A stretch of 6,206 bases of DNA, from contig CALKXN010000232.1 in the NCBI GenBank assembly GCA_938003555.1, positions 1 through 6,206 of the forward strand. The letters are read 5' to 3'. This document shows, one piece after another, positions 1 through 6,206 of this stretch. Position 1 is the first letter of the stretch. Each line of letters begins with the position of its first letter. The translations under genes and the position numbers were made by a program. The notes under the pieces are model-generated. The model did no database searches. It was not told the DNA's origin and saw only the letters and a list, made by a program, of their open reading frames with translations. Source of the DNA: an uncultured Robiginitomaculum sp. (lineage in GTDB: Bacteria; Pseudomonadota; Alphaproteobacteria; Caulobacterales; Maricaulaceae).

Positions 1-721
1 GATCCGTAATGCCGCTGCCTCGTTCTTCTAATGACGCCGCAGCGCCGTGCATTGCGGAAAACAGTAGAAACATAGCGATTGTCGCGCCCGCATAATAGGC
101 AATGGATGGGTCATCCATAGATGCGGTTTCATCACTGCTGCGCGCAGTTTTAAACTGGAGTAAGCCTTGCGGGCCAGTGACCACATCCAGCTTGCCGCCT
201 TCGGCTTGGGTTAATACAAAATCGGCGCGGCGCTGTTGCGTTTCGGTCAAAGGGCCGCTGATCATTTGAGAAAACATGAGGCTTTCACGCATCAAAAGAT
301 CGGGGCGTTTTTCACCCAGAAAGCTACGGATTTGACCCATAAGGACGTCACCAGCGATTTTGCGGCTCGGCTCGGTCACAATTATAATTGGCGCAGATTT
401 TACGTCGCGAATATCACCGCGCAGGATAAGGCCCACATCATAGCGGCCAAGACGGACATCATCAAAAACATCATCTGCGTTAACGGCTTTATCCGGAGCA
501 AAGTCCGCTTCTCGTTCAAATTGCGCCGCAAGATTTTCTGTCGCTTGACTTGGCGTATCTACGGCCATGATGACGCGCAGATCTAAATCACCACCCGAAG
601 CATTATCAAATATTGTTGCAAAAATCGCGAAGATAAAAGCGGGCAAGATGAATGTCATCGCCATCGCGCCTTTGTCGCGCCACAGGCGCAGGGCAAGGGT
701 TAAGAATACGGCGCGGATCAT
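1..721 (-). CDS. ABC-2 type transporter permease, N-terminal part (cut by the left window edge)
   Basis: The first 240 residues of a permease, open through base 1; the remaining membrane helices lie outside the window. The order is: a short cytoplasmic amphipathic start (MIRAVFLTLALRLWRDKGAM), a first membrane helix (about 21-38, FILPAFIFAIFATIF), a long extracytoplasmic region (about 39-205) and a second helix (about 207-224). The second helix runs into SAMHGAAASLEERGSGI (222-238), the conserved aaxslxeERexGt cytoplasmic loop of ABC-2 permeases of the ABC2_membrane_3 (PF12698) kind. The large loop between helices 1 and 2 is typical of exporters with a periplasmic domain. The start is ATG at 721, overlapping the ATPase stop as ATGA, with AGGA 9 bases upstream. 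The two genes should encode one exporter, with this protein as the membrane pore half. The substrate is unknown. Confidence 0.88.
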   Translation of the reverse strand, partial: MIRAVFLTLALRLWRDKGAMAMTFILPAFIFAIFATIFDNASGGDLDLRVIMAVDTPSQATENLAAQFEREADFAPDKAVNADDVFDDVRLGRYDVGLILRGDIRDVKSAPIIIVTEPSRKIAGDVLMGQIRSFLGEKRPDLLMRESLMFSQMISGPLTETQQRRADFVLTQAEGGKLDVVTGPQGLLQFKTARSSDETASMDDPSIAYYAGATIAMFLLFSAMHGAAASLEERGSGITD

Positions 722-1650
722 GCCGCGATGTCCTGCGGATTATGGCAAAGATGGTACATTAAACTCCCCAGCCCAGGCTCACGAATGATAAGTTCTCGTA
801 TATCGACGCCGGCCTTTGACAGCTGCGCGTCAATGCTGGCGACTTGCCCGTCTGGAACCATTTTATGAAATTGTCGGGGATGTTGCGTTAGGCCAAAGCC
901 CTGAGCGGTTAAAATCGCGCTTACATTATCGCTCGGCTCAGTCTGCACCGTAACGCGGCATTCTTTATTCTGGCCAAAGCTTTTACTGATCAGCGCAGAG
1001 GGCGCGCCGTAGCCGCGCTTTTCGCCGCGTTCGATGATGAGAATACGGTCGCAATAATGCTCCGCCGCCTCAAGTTCATGTGTGATAAGGAGAACCGTCA
1101 TTCCTGTTTCGGTCAGATCTTTGGCCGTTTTATGGATTGCGTCACGGGCAGGGGCGTCAACGCCTGCCGTTGGCTCATCCAGAATTAACACAGCGGGGTC
1201 GTGCAATATCGCCGCCGCAAAATTGATACGCCGCTTCATGCCGCCGGATAGCTCACTGACCTTGGACTCTGCGCGGTGCGCCATCCCGACAAGCACTAAA
1301 GCTTCGCCAACGCGCGCCGCGATGTCCTTACGTTTCAACCCGCAATATCCAGCAAAGACGCGCAAGTTTTCCGCTGCGGTTAAATGCGGATATAGACCAA
1401 TAGATTGCGGCACGAAGCCAATGAATTTACGGCTATCAAAGCCGCGAACGATGGGATGACCCGCCACATTCACGCGACCGGATTTAGGCGCAATCAATCC
1501 GCAAATCGTTTTGATAAGTGTTGTTTTCCCCGCGCCATTGGGGCCAATGACGCCGATAAGTTCGCCTTTATCAGCGTCAAAGGAAAGCCCATTGAGAACG
1601 CGCGACGGGCCATATTCAACTGTAACATTATCAACGCTAAGGACGCGCAT
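718..1650 (-). CDS. ABC transporter ATP-binding protein (ABC-2 exporter type)
   Basis: A 310-residue ATPase subunit that would power a membrane exporter. All motifs are intact: Walker A GPNGAGKT (36-43), Q-loop Gln82 in FVPQS, signature LSGGM (134-138) followed by KRR, Walker B VLILDEP (154-160), D-loop AGVD (162-165) and H-loop His191. After the nucleotide-binding domain (about 1-220) comes a C-terminal domain of about 85 residues ending in IIREPGLGSLMYHL (288-301). This resembles the EPSLEDVF-like end common in ATPases of drug, polysaccharide or sodium ABC-2 exporters (DUF4162-like). The substrate cannot be read from the sequence. The ATG at 1650 overlaps the synthase stop as TAATG, with only a weak GGGCGG upstream. 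The end shares ATGA with the permease gene, the usual pattern for ATPase and permease subunits made in a fixed ratio. Confidence 0.95.
   Translation of the reverse strand: MRVLSVDNVTVEYGPSRVLNGLSFDADKGELIGVIGPNGAGKTTLIKTICGLIAPKSGRVNVAGHPIVRGFDSRKFIGFVPQSIGLYPHLTAAENLRVFAGYCGLKRKDIAARVGEALVLVGMAHRAESKVSELSGGMKRRINFAAAILHDPAVLILDEPTAGVDAPARDAIHKTAKDLTETGMTVLLITHELEAAEHYCDRILIIERGEKRGYGAPSALISKSFGQNKECRVTVQTEPSDNVSAILTAQGFGLTQHPRQFHKMVPDGQVASIDAQLSKAGVDIRELIIREPGLGSLMYHLCHNPQDIAA
731..734 (-). promoter_or_regulatory. Ribosome binding site of the ABC permease gene
   Basis: AGGA on the minus strand lies 9 bases before the ATG at 721, within the end of the ATPase gene. It supports the ATGA-overlapping start of the permease. 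Confidence 0.5.
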
Positions 1651-2555
1651 TATGCGCCGCCCGGCATTTTAAATTGATAAGCAATTGCGCTGCGTAGTGG
1701 TGAAGTTTCATCGACCCCCATGGCCAATAAAGCTCTATCCGCAGCGGCCATATATTGGGTGAGTGTTGTCTTTGCGCCGTCTTCGCCGCGCAGCGCAACT
1801 AATGTTGCCTTGCCAATATCGCGGTCAATTGTTTTACCAGCTTGGGCTTCGCTCAGCACGCGGTCTTTAAGATCATCAAGGAGCTGAAAAGCAAGGCCAA
1901 TTTGGCGCGAGAACTCCGCCGCCGACTCAGTTTGCTGATGTTTGAGATCACAAATTTTAGAGGCTGCCAATATTGTGTAATCAAATAATGCACCAGTTTT
2001 CAGAGCATTAACTTGTTCTACATGCGCGGTATCCGTTTGCATATTATCATTATCGAGATCGGCAATTTGTCCTGCAATTAAACCATAAGACCCAACCGCG
2101 CGTGAAAGGAGTTCCGTCAAATCGATCTTTATCTGTGGGTGCAACTCTTCAATTTTTGCGATGATGCCATATGCTCGGTTCAGCAGCGCGACCGCGCCAA
2201 GAATGGCTGTGCTCTCATCAAATTTTACATGGGCTGTTGGCAAGCCGCGCCGTAAATCTGCATCATCCATACAGGGCAAATCATCCAAAATAAGCGATGC
2301 CGTATGCACCATTTCTGCGGCGCAGCCTGCATCCAGTGCCGCGTCATATGAGCCGCCAAATTCTTGGGCAATCAGGACGCACAATATAGGACGAAATCTT
2401 TTGCCGGGCGCTAAAAGGCTATGAGCGACCGCAGCATTCAGGCGAGGGGCGTAATCAGAACCTGCCGCAAGCTCTGTAAGGCGTGCATTTATCGCCGCGC
2501 GTAAAGCGTCTAATTGTGCGTTCGCGTAAGTTTTAGAATTTGCTAGAGCCGTCAT
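1650..2555 (-). CDS. Polyprenyl diphosphate synthase, CrtE-like (probably geranylgeranyl diphosphate synthase)
   Basis: A 301-residue all-helical trans-prenyltransferase. It condenses isopentenyl diphosphate with allylic diphosphates in the cytoplasm, using Mg2+. All family regions are present: GKRFRP (51-56), the first Asp-rich motif DDLPCMDD (91-98, bacterial type with the two-residue insertion) with LRRGLPTAH (101-109), GQ (162-163), KTG (186-188), the second Asp-rich motif FQLLDDLKD (223-231) and DIGKAT (246-251). From memory, the segment around the first motif (MVHTASLILDDLPCMDDADL, 82-101) and FQLLDDL resemble Pantoea CrtE more than E. coli IspA. The fifth residue before the first Asp is Ala, where IspA has a Tyr, so a C20 product is favoured, but C15 cannot be excluded. 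I chose ATG at 2555; an in-frame TTG at 2597 would add 14 unlikely residues. No Shine-Dalgarno is visible. The stop overlaps the ABC ATPase start (TAATG), suggesting coupled expression. No other carotenoid gene lies in the window. Confidence 0.9.
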   Translation of the reverse strand: MTALANSKTYANAQLDALRAAINARLTELAAGSDYAPRLNAAVAHSLLAPGKRFRPILCVLIAQEFGGSYDAALDAGCAAEMVHTASLILDDLPCMDDADLRRGLPTAHVKFDESTAILGAVALLNRAYGIIAKIEELHPQIKIDLTELLSRAVGSYGLIAGQIADLDNDNMQTDTAHVEQVNALKTGALFDYTILAASKICDLKHQQTESAAEFSRQIGLAFQLLDDLKDRVLSEAQAGKTIDRDIGKATLVALRGEDGAKTTLTQYMAAADRALLAMGVDETSPLRSAIAYQFKMPGGA

Positions 2556-2602
2556 GGGGTAACAGTAAGATAGTTCGGCATTTGGGCAAGAGGGCAAAAG
2601 CG
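2552..2602 (-). other. RDD-to-synthase junction: open frame beyond the TAG, ending in ATGA
   Basis: This 47-base spacer is the only real gap in the run. Read in the RDD frame, the bases after TAG (2605-2603) encode RFCPLAQMPNYLTVTP and then TGA at 2554-2552, which overlaps the synthase ATG at 2555 as ATGA. Within it, ATG at 2581 could open a 9-codon leader peptide (MPNYLTVTP). I see no good Shine-Dalgarno for either this mini-ORF or the synthase, no convincing -35/-10 pair and no hairpin with a T-run. It may be a remnant of a longer RDD C-terminus, a coupling leader, or chance. Confidence 0.35.
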
Positions 2603-3481
2603 CTAAACGTCGAATTTATCCTTGCGGCGTTTGCCAAAGACCATTTGCGTTTCAAGCATTTTTCGAAGGCCGGAATAGTAAGCCGACAGGAAATCACGGC
2701 TTTTCTCATTGGCGCCTTTTTCCCATCCAATTTTCGTCCTAATGCGGTCCGCAACGGCAACTATTGTCGCCAGATCATTATTGCGAATGACGTCTTCAAG
2801 GACATGCAATTCGTGAATGCCGTAAGCTTTAAGCTGCTGAGCTGTAAAGTCGAATTCGACATTATCCGGCAGGACTTTCTCTGATAGGTCTTTGGCCAGA
2901 ATAGGGCGCGGCGCGCGCAACACCCACGTTCCGCCAATAATGTCGCCGGCCCGTAAATTATCACGATTAAACAAAGGGAAAAACAGAAACACACAAAACC
3001 AAATGGTTCCGGCGATATAAAGCCATCCTGACGCCTCAGTCAGTCCGCCAAAGAGTAAAAATTGTAAGGGTAGGAAAAACTCTAATTCTCTCATGGCGTT
3101 ACGGGAAAAAACGGCAGGCGCCGTTAATCGTCCGCCGTCGCGGGATGTCACTCTAATTTTCAACATACGTTTGCCCGGAGTTGCAGAGTGCCGGCTAATT
3201 TCGAAGGCTGTGAAATAAAAGCTTCGCAGGAAAAACCACAGCATAGTCAATAATACTGACCCTATCTCTGAGTCGATCTGCCCTGCGGCTCCGAAGGTCA
3301 GGCCGTAAATGATCGCGACAGTCGTTATCACGATGGCTATAATTGCCATATCAATAAAGAACGCCCCAAAGCGCGCGCCCATATCCGCAAGTTGAATGCG
3401 CAGATCGACGCCTTCAGGAGTCACTAAAGACCGGGTTAAAGCAGGCTCTTTATAGGCTGTGCTGCGAGGGGCTTGGCTCAT
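2603..3481 (-). CDS. RDD-family membrane protein with a soluble C-terminal extension
   Basis: A 292-residue protein. The RDD domain covers about residues 25-188. It has the diagnostic Arg and Asp of the first membrane helix (RFGAFFID, R37 and D44), TPGKRMLKIRV after the second helix (101-111), and the second Asp in LRAGDIIGGTWVL (176-188, D180). Four hydrophobic segments are likely: about 37-60, 74-93, 133-147 and 152-171. RDD proteins are inner-membrane proteins; some have been linked to ion transport, but most have no known function. After the domain come about 100 polar residues (186-292) with a helix-rich segment (QQLKAYGIHELHVLEDVIRN), a central GWEKGANEK stretch and a strongly basic end (FGKRRKDKF). 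This tail must be cytoplasmic if the usual RDD topology holds. The start overlaps the SpoIIM-domain stop as ATGA. The stop is TAG, and the same frame stays open beyond it for 16 codons to a TGA at the next gene's start. Confidence 0.9.
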   Translation of the reverse strand: MSQAPRSTAYKEPALTRSLVTPEGVDLRIQLADMGARFGAFFIDMAIIAIVITTVAIIYGLTFGAAGQIDSEIGSVLLTMLWFFLRSFYFTAFEISRHSATPGKRMLKIRVTSRDGGRLTAPAVFSRNAMRELEFFLPLQFLLFGGLTEASGWLYIAGTIWFCVFLFFPLFNRDNLRAGDIIGGTWVLRAPRPILAKDLSEKVLPDNVEFDFTAQQLKAYGIHELHVLEDVIRNNDLATIVAVADRIRTKIGWEKGANEKSRDFLSAYYSGLRKMLETQMVFGKRRKDKFDV

Positions 3482-4485
3482 GATTTTGGCCTTAGGTTAA
3501 AGCGGCCACGCGGGAGGTACAGATAGAGACACCACAGGAACAACATCCCGCCGCCAATTGTAAATCTTAGGCTTGTGCTTTTGACCAATTGCCGCGCAAA
3601 ACCCTCGAGTAAACCCGCCACAATCAGCATGACCACAACGCCTGCCATTAACACCGCGCCTTGCCGCCCGGCTGCGGAGGCCGACTCCAGACGCGGTTTA
3701 TTTTTTGGGAAAGCGAGCGAAAGACCGATGTGAAACCCTGCTGCTCCAGCTAAGACAATCGCAAAAATCTCTGTTGTGCCATGGATTGAAAGCCAGCCTG
3801 CAGCCTCAACGCCTAATCCGCGGTCTGCAAAAAGAGCTACAAATGAGCCAATCATGCAGCCCGTGAAGGCCATAAAAAAGGCGGTTGGCAAACAAAATGC
3901 AAACCCAAGGGCAAAGGCCATAATAGCGACTTTGGAATTATGACTCATTAGAAAGGCCGAGAAAGCGGAGAGACCATCATCGCTGCTCCCGTCAAACAAA
4001 CTATCTCGTAATGTTTCTGTACTGGCCGTCGGGTTACGAAAGTCACTCATTGCGCCAGGTGAAAGCGAGTAGAACCAATCCATATTCGCCATGACAAGAA
4101 TATAAGAAATGACTGTAAATACTGAAATAATAAGGAAACTTGCTGTTGTTTCCTTCCACAAAGCTTGCGCAGCATTCGGCCAGTCTCGCACGAAAAACCC
4201 ACCAATACGTTTTGCCAGTGATGTCCGCGTTCCATATAAAATAAAATAAGCCCGTGTTGAGAGGCTTTCTAAATATTGGACAACGCTTTGATCTAATGAT
4301 GTCGCGCGGGCAACAGATAGAGACGATAATGCGGAACGGTAAAGACCGGGCAGAGCGATCATCTCTTCATCCGAGATAGATCGCGTTGAACCGCTTTCTA
4401 TTTTCTTGACGATCCGTTCAAGTTGACGCCAGCTTTTCTCGCGCTCTTTTCTGAAACGGCTGGATTTTAAACCTGCTTCTGACAT
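3478..4485 (-). CDS. SpoIIM-domain integral membrane protein (COG1300)
   Basis: A 335-residue multi-pass membrane protein of the stage II sporulation protein M family. Residues 1-110 are cytoplasmic, charged and helical, rich in Lys/Arg/Glu at the start. Membrane segments are likely at about 114-133, two within 185-220, and at about 238-258, 277-296 and 307-324, with a polar loop at about 135-180. The family signature is HGTTEIFAIVLAGAAGFHIG (235-254), matching the HGxxE...aGaaG pattern of COG1300. In Bacillus, SpoIIM works with SpoIID and SpoIIP in engulfment. Here there are no such partners, and Gram-negative homologues usually sit beside MoxR, DUF58 and RDD genes with no known reaction. 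The start is ATG at 4485, overlapping the previous stop by one base and preceded by AAAGGA. The end shares ATGA with the RDD gene, so the two membrane proteins are probably made together. The name describes the domain; it does not imply sporulation. Confidence 0.9.
   Translation of the reverse strand: MSEAGLKSSRFRKEREKSWRQLERIVKKIESGSTRSISDEEMIALPGLYRSALSSLSVARATSLDQSVVQYLESLSTRAYFILYGTRTSLAKRIGGFFVRDWPNAAQALWKETTASFLIISVFTVISYILVMANMDWFYSLSPGAMSDFRNPTASTETLRDSLFDGSSDDGLSAFSAFLMSHNSKVAIMAFALGFAFCLPTAFFMAFTGCMIGSFVALFADRGLGVEAAGWLSIHGTTEIFAIVLAGAAGFHIGLSLAFPKNKPRLESASAAGRQGAVLMAGVVVMLIVAGLLEGFARQLVKSTSLRFTIGGGMLFLWCLYLYLPRGRFNLRPKS
3490..3494 (-). promoter_or_regulatory. Ribosome binding site of the RDD gene
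   Basis: TAAGG on the minus strand ends 8 bases before the ATG at 3481, within the last codons of the SpoIIM-domain gene. It supports the ATGA-overlapping start. Confidence 0.5.
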
Positions 4486-5849
4486 TAAAGACGTCCTTTG
4501 AGTTTAAGGGCAAGGAAACGATTGAGAAGTTCGGATGCCAGATTATCTGGGTCACATTCTAAGATTTGAACCCCCATGCGGCGCAATCGCCCAAGCACAA
4601 TTGTACGTTCATTATTGAGTGTATTGGCGATAACGGCCCGCGTGACATCATTCACGTCCTCGATCTCACGGTTCATATATGATTCTAGAGATAAATCCTT
4701 GAATGTCACAAACATGACCAAATGCGTCTTCGTGAGCCGCGATACATTTTCGAGCATCAACTCTGCAGTTGTTGTGTCCACAAAATCAGTAAAAATGACC
4801 ACCAAGCTTCGGCGGCGAAGTTGCTGTTTTAAACGCGTCAAACCAAAGGTGAAATTTGTCTCTGTAATTGCATATTCAATTTCAGCTGCTTGCTTTTGGA
4901 TATGTGCAAAAGCGGGGAGACCTGAAACGGGTTTCAAAAAAGCCCGAGGCTTGGAGTCAAAGGCGTAGAGCCCGACGCGGTCACCGGTCTTAAGCGCGAT
5001 ATAAGAGAGCAGCATGGCGCTATTCAGGGCCCGATCAATTTTCGGAACCCCTTGAATAGGATCACACATGAGGCGTCCGCTATCGACAGCGAAGATAATG
5101 TTGTGATTGCGCTCTGTTTGGTATTCTTTTGCAACGAGGTCACGATGACGCGCAGAGTGCTTCCAGTCGATAGAGCGTCGATCCATACCCACAACAAATT
5201 CGCGCAAGCTGTCAAATTCTGTCGACTCGCCGCGCGTATCCTGAAGCTTTTGGCCAAGCCGTGCATTGCGGTCAAAAAACGCCATCGCCTTTTTGGATAC
5301 AGATTTTATATTTGGAACAACAGGGATTTGCTTGGCATTATAAATGACGGTCTGCTTATAGACCATGCCAAGAGGCCCAGGCCAGCGCGTCCATAGGGAT
5401 TTCACATTTGCATTTCCGCGTCTGCGCGTCTTGACGCTAATCACATCACTGACAACCGGCGCGCCGGGATAGGGTGTGAGTTTAATATTGTTGGGTTCAA
5501 GCTCTAGTTTTCCATCGGTCTCAATACGAAGCTGAATATTTCGCGGTTTGTTGCGCTTGGGAAGGTTTACATCAATTTGGACGTCAATTTCATCATCTAT
5601 GTAGAGTGTGCTCGGCCATAAAATATCGGGCGCAATTGATTTCATCGGGGCAGCCAAAAGAGCATCAATACCCAATATCGCGGCAAGCCCAGCGACAAAT
5701 ATAATGCCTAGTCCCGCCATTTGGGGCGCGAGCAACGCCAATATCAACGCCACCGGAACGCAAATGGCCATAATAAATATGGCACGTTGCGTCGGATAAA
5801 TCGTCGACTTCTGGCGCGATTTTAGAATGTCCTGTTTAGGTGGCTTCAT
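4485..5849 (-). CDS. DUF58 domain protein (degenerate VWA fold), membrane anchored
   Basis: A 454-residue DUF58-family protein, near the usual family length. The N-terminus is basic (1-21), followed by two adjacent membrane segments (about 22-40 and 44-67), a beta-rich region (about 80-175) and then the DUF58/VWA-like domain. The family hallmark is clear: GESTEFDSLREFVVGMDRR-S-IDWKHSAR (207-234), followed by VAKEYQTER (239-247). The first VWA strand gives AVDSGRLM (254-261), where the canonical DxSxS metal site is degenerate, as is usual in this family. FTDFVD (353-358) is the later Asp-containing strand. The family has no settled biochemical role; it is nearly always paired with a MoxR ATPase, which fits the gene one base upstream. 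I chose ATG at 5849: earlier in-frame sequence is only the shadow of the MoxR gene and offers only TTG starts. No Shine-Dalgarno is visible before it, so translation may depend on coupling. It ends in TAATG, shared with the SpoIIM-domain gene. Confidence 0.93.
   Translation of the reverse strand: MKPPKQDILKSRQKSTIYPTQRAIFIMAICVPVALILALLAPQMAGLGIIFVAGLAAILGIDALLAAPMKSIAPDILWPSTLYIDDEIDVQIDVNLPKRNKPRNIQLRIETDGKLELEPNNIKLTPYPGAPVVSDVISVKTRRRGNANVKSLWTRWPGPLGMVYKQTVIYNAKQIPVVPNIKSVSKKAMAFFDRNARLGQKLQDTRGESTEFDSLREFVVGMDRRSIDWKHSARHRDLVAKEYQTERNHNIIFAVDSGRLMCDPIQGVPKIDRALNSAMLLSYIALKTGDRVGLYAFDSKPRAFLKPVSGLPAFAHIQKQAAEIEYAITETNFTFGLTRLKQQLRRRSLVVIFTDFVDTTTAELMLENVSRLTKTHLVMFVTFKDLSLESYMNREIEDVNDVTRAVIANTLNNERTIVLGRLRRMGVQILECDPDNLASELLNRFLALKLKGRL
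4494..4499 (-). promoter_or_regulatory. Ribosome binding site of the SpoIIM-domain gene
   Basis: On the minus strand AAAGGA lies 8 bases before the ATG at 4485, inside the last codons of the DUF58 gene. It supports this start and allows independent initiation as well as reinitiation at the TAATG overlap. Confidence 0.6.
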
Positions 5850-5850
5850 G

Positions 5851-6206
5851 CTAGCGCGGCGCGGCCGTTTGCGCGATGACTTCGATAATTTGTTCGTCTG
5901 CTGTGCGTCCTTCAATTTCAGCAGCCGGAGACAAAATTGTGCGGTGGCGCAGGGCAGGCAGCGCAATATTTTTTACATCATCTGGGATAACGAAATCCCG
6001 GCCATCCATTGCCGCTTTGGCCCGCGCCGCTGCAGCTAGCATCACGCCGGACCTTGGGGACGCTCCGGTGACAAATGACATGCTCTCGCGAGTCGCCCGA
6101 ACAAGATTGACCACATAAGCGATAACTTCTTCGGTCAATTTTACATTGGCAACTGCCGCGACAGCTTTGTCAATTTTGGCGCGTGTTACAACCGATTTAA
6201 CGCCAT
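5851..6206 (-). CDS. MoxR-family AAA+ ATPase, C-terminal part (cut by the right window edge)
   Basis: This is the last 117 residues of a MoxR-type AAA+ ATPase. The reading frame is open to the right edge, so the start, Walker A, Walker B and sensor 1 lie outside the window. Family knowledge: MoxR ATPases are cytoplasmic chaperone-like proteins that act on VWA-domain partners, often in metalloprotein or complex maturation. What is seen: a helical lid domain (AAA_lid_2 type) with the family's TREH-like segment (LVRATRES, fragment residues 34-41), the sensor 2 motif GASPRSG (47-53), the alanine-rich helix that follows, GRDFVIPDDVKNIALPALRHR (68-88, with typical PDDVK and LRHR) and a short polar tail. 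These are close to the standard C-terminus, so the end looks intact. It stops with TAG one base before the ATG of the DUF58 gene, its usual partner. An internal TTG near 6138 is not a credible start because homologous sequence continues upstream of it. Confidence 0.93.
   Translation of the reverse strand, partial: GVKSVVTRAKIDKAVAAVANVKLTEEVIAYVVNLVRATRESMSFVTGASPRSGVMLAAAARAKAAMDGRDFVIPDDVKNIALPALRHRTILSPAAEIEGRTADEQIIEVIAQTAAPR

Noticed and set aside
236..586. A 116-codon plus-strand open frame
   Set aside because: It lies antisense to the ABC permease, whose frame shows family motifs; the plus-strand product has no recognisable domain and low-complexity basic content.
2561..2600. A possible promoter for the synthase (TTGCCC repeats and TATCTT on the minus strand)
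   Set aside because: The possible -35 and -10 boxes are spaced 11 or 19-20 bases apart and match poorly; the TTGCCC pair is a short direct repeat without further support.
2540..2884. A 114-codon plus-strand open frame across the RDD/synthase junction
   Set aside because: It is antisense to the RDD tail and the spacer, with no motif or ribosome binding site worth noting. Its openness follows from the codon usage of the opposite strand.
2903..2925. A GC-rich alternating tract (gggcgcggcgcgcgc)
   Set aside because: It falls in the RDD coding sequence for Arg/Ala-rich residues (VLRAPRPI) and is explained by codon use; no stem-loop with a T-run follows it.
4576..4968. A 130-codon plus-strand open frame
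   Set aside because: It is fully antisense to the DUF58 domain and rich in Ser/Arg/Lys, typical of a shadow frame; no domain is seen.
5850..5966. A 39-residue N-terminal extension of the DUF58 protein from a TTG start
   Set aside because: The extension overlaps the conserved MoxR C-terminus in another frame and reads as Cys/Lys/Arg-rich shadow sequence; ATG at 5849 fits the family start.

Overview
The window is one uninterrupted minus-strand gene run. It reads from the right edge to the left edge with no RNA gene, mobile element, CRISPR array or intergenic stretch longer than about 50 bases. Seven genes are visible, the first and last cut by the window ends. In transcription order they are: the C-terminal part of a MoxR-type AAA+ ATPase, a DUF58 (degenerate von Willebrand A) membrane protein, a SpoIIM-domain membrane protein (COG1300), an RDD-family membrane protein with a soluble C-terminal tail, a CrtE-like polyprenyl (probably geranylgeranyl) diphosphate synthase, an ABC ATPase, and the N-terminal 240 residues of its ABC-2 type permease.

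Base composition looks near half G+C, and the proteins read like those of an alphaproteobacterium. My best guess is the Hyphomonadales/Maricaulales or Sphingomonadales area, from family knowledge of the MoxR-DUF58-SpoIIM-RDD set and the style of the proteins. This placement is an inference, not a proof.

Junctions are very tight: MoxR/DUF58 have a 1-base gap, DUF58/SpoIIM share TAATG, SpoIIM/RDD share ATGA, synthase/ABC ATPase share TAATG, and ATPase/permease share ATGA. The only looser junction is RDD/synthase, with 47 bases. There the RDD reading frame stays open beyond its TAG stop and ends exactly in an ATGA overlap with the synthase start. The layout therefore suggests a single polycistronic operon with translational coupling.

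The right half (about 2603-6206) is a known but poorly understood module: a MoxR chaperone-like ATPase, its DUF58 partner with a VWA-like fold, and two multi-pass membrane proteins, probably acting together at the inner membrane. The left half (1-2555) makes a C15-C20 isoprenoid diphosphate and an ABC exporter. The unusual point is that these two halves appear fused into one transcription unit. A joint role in envelope or membrane-lipid biology is plausible, but nothing in the sequence proves it.
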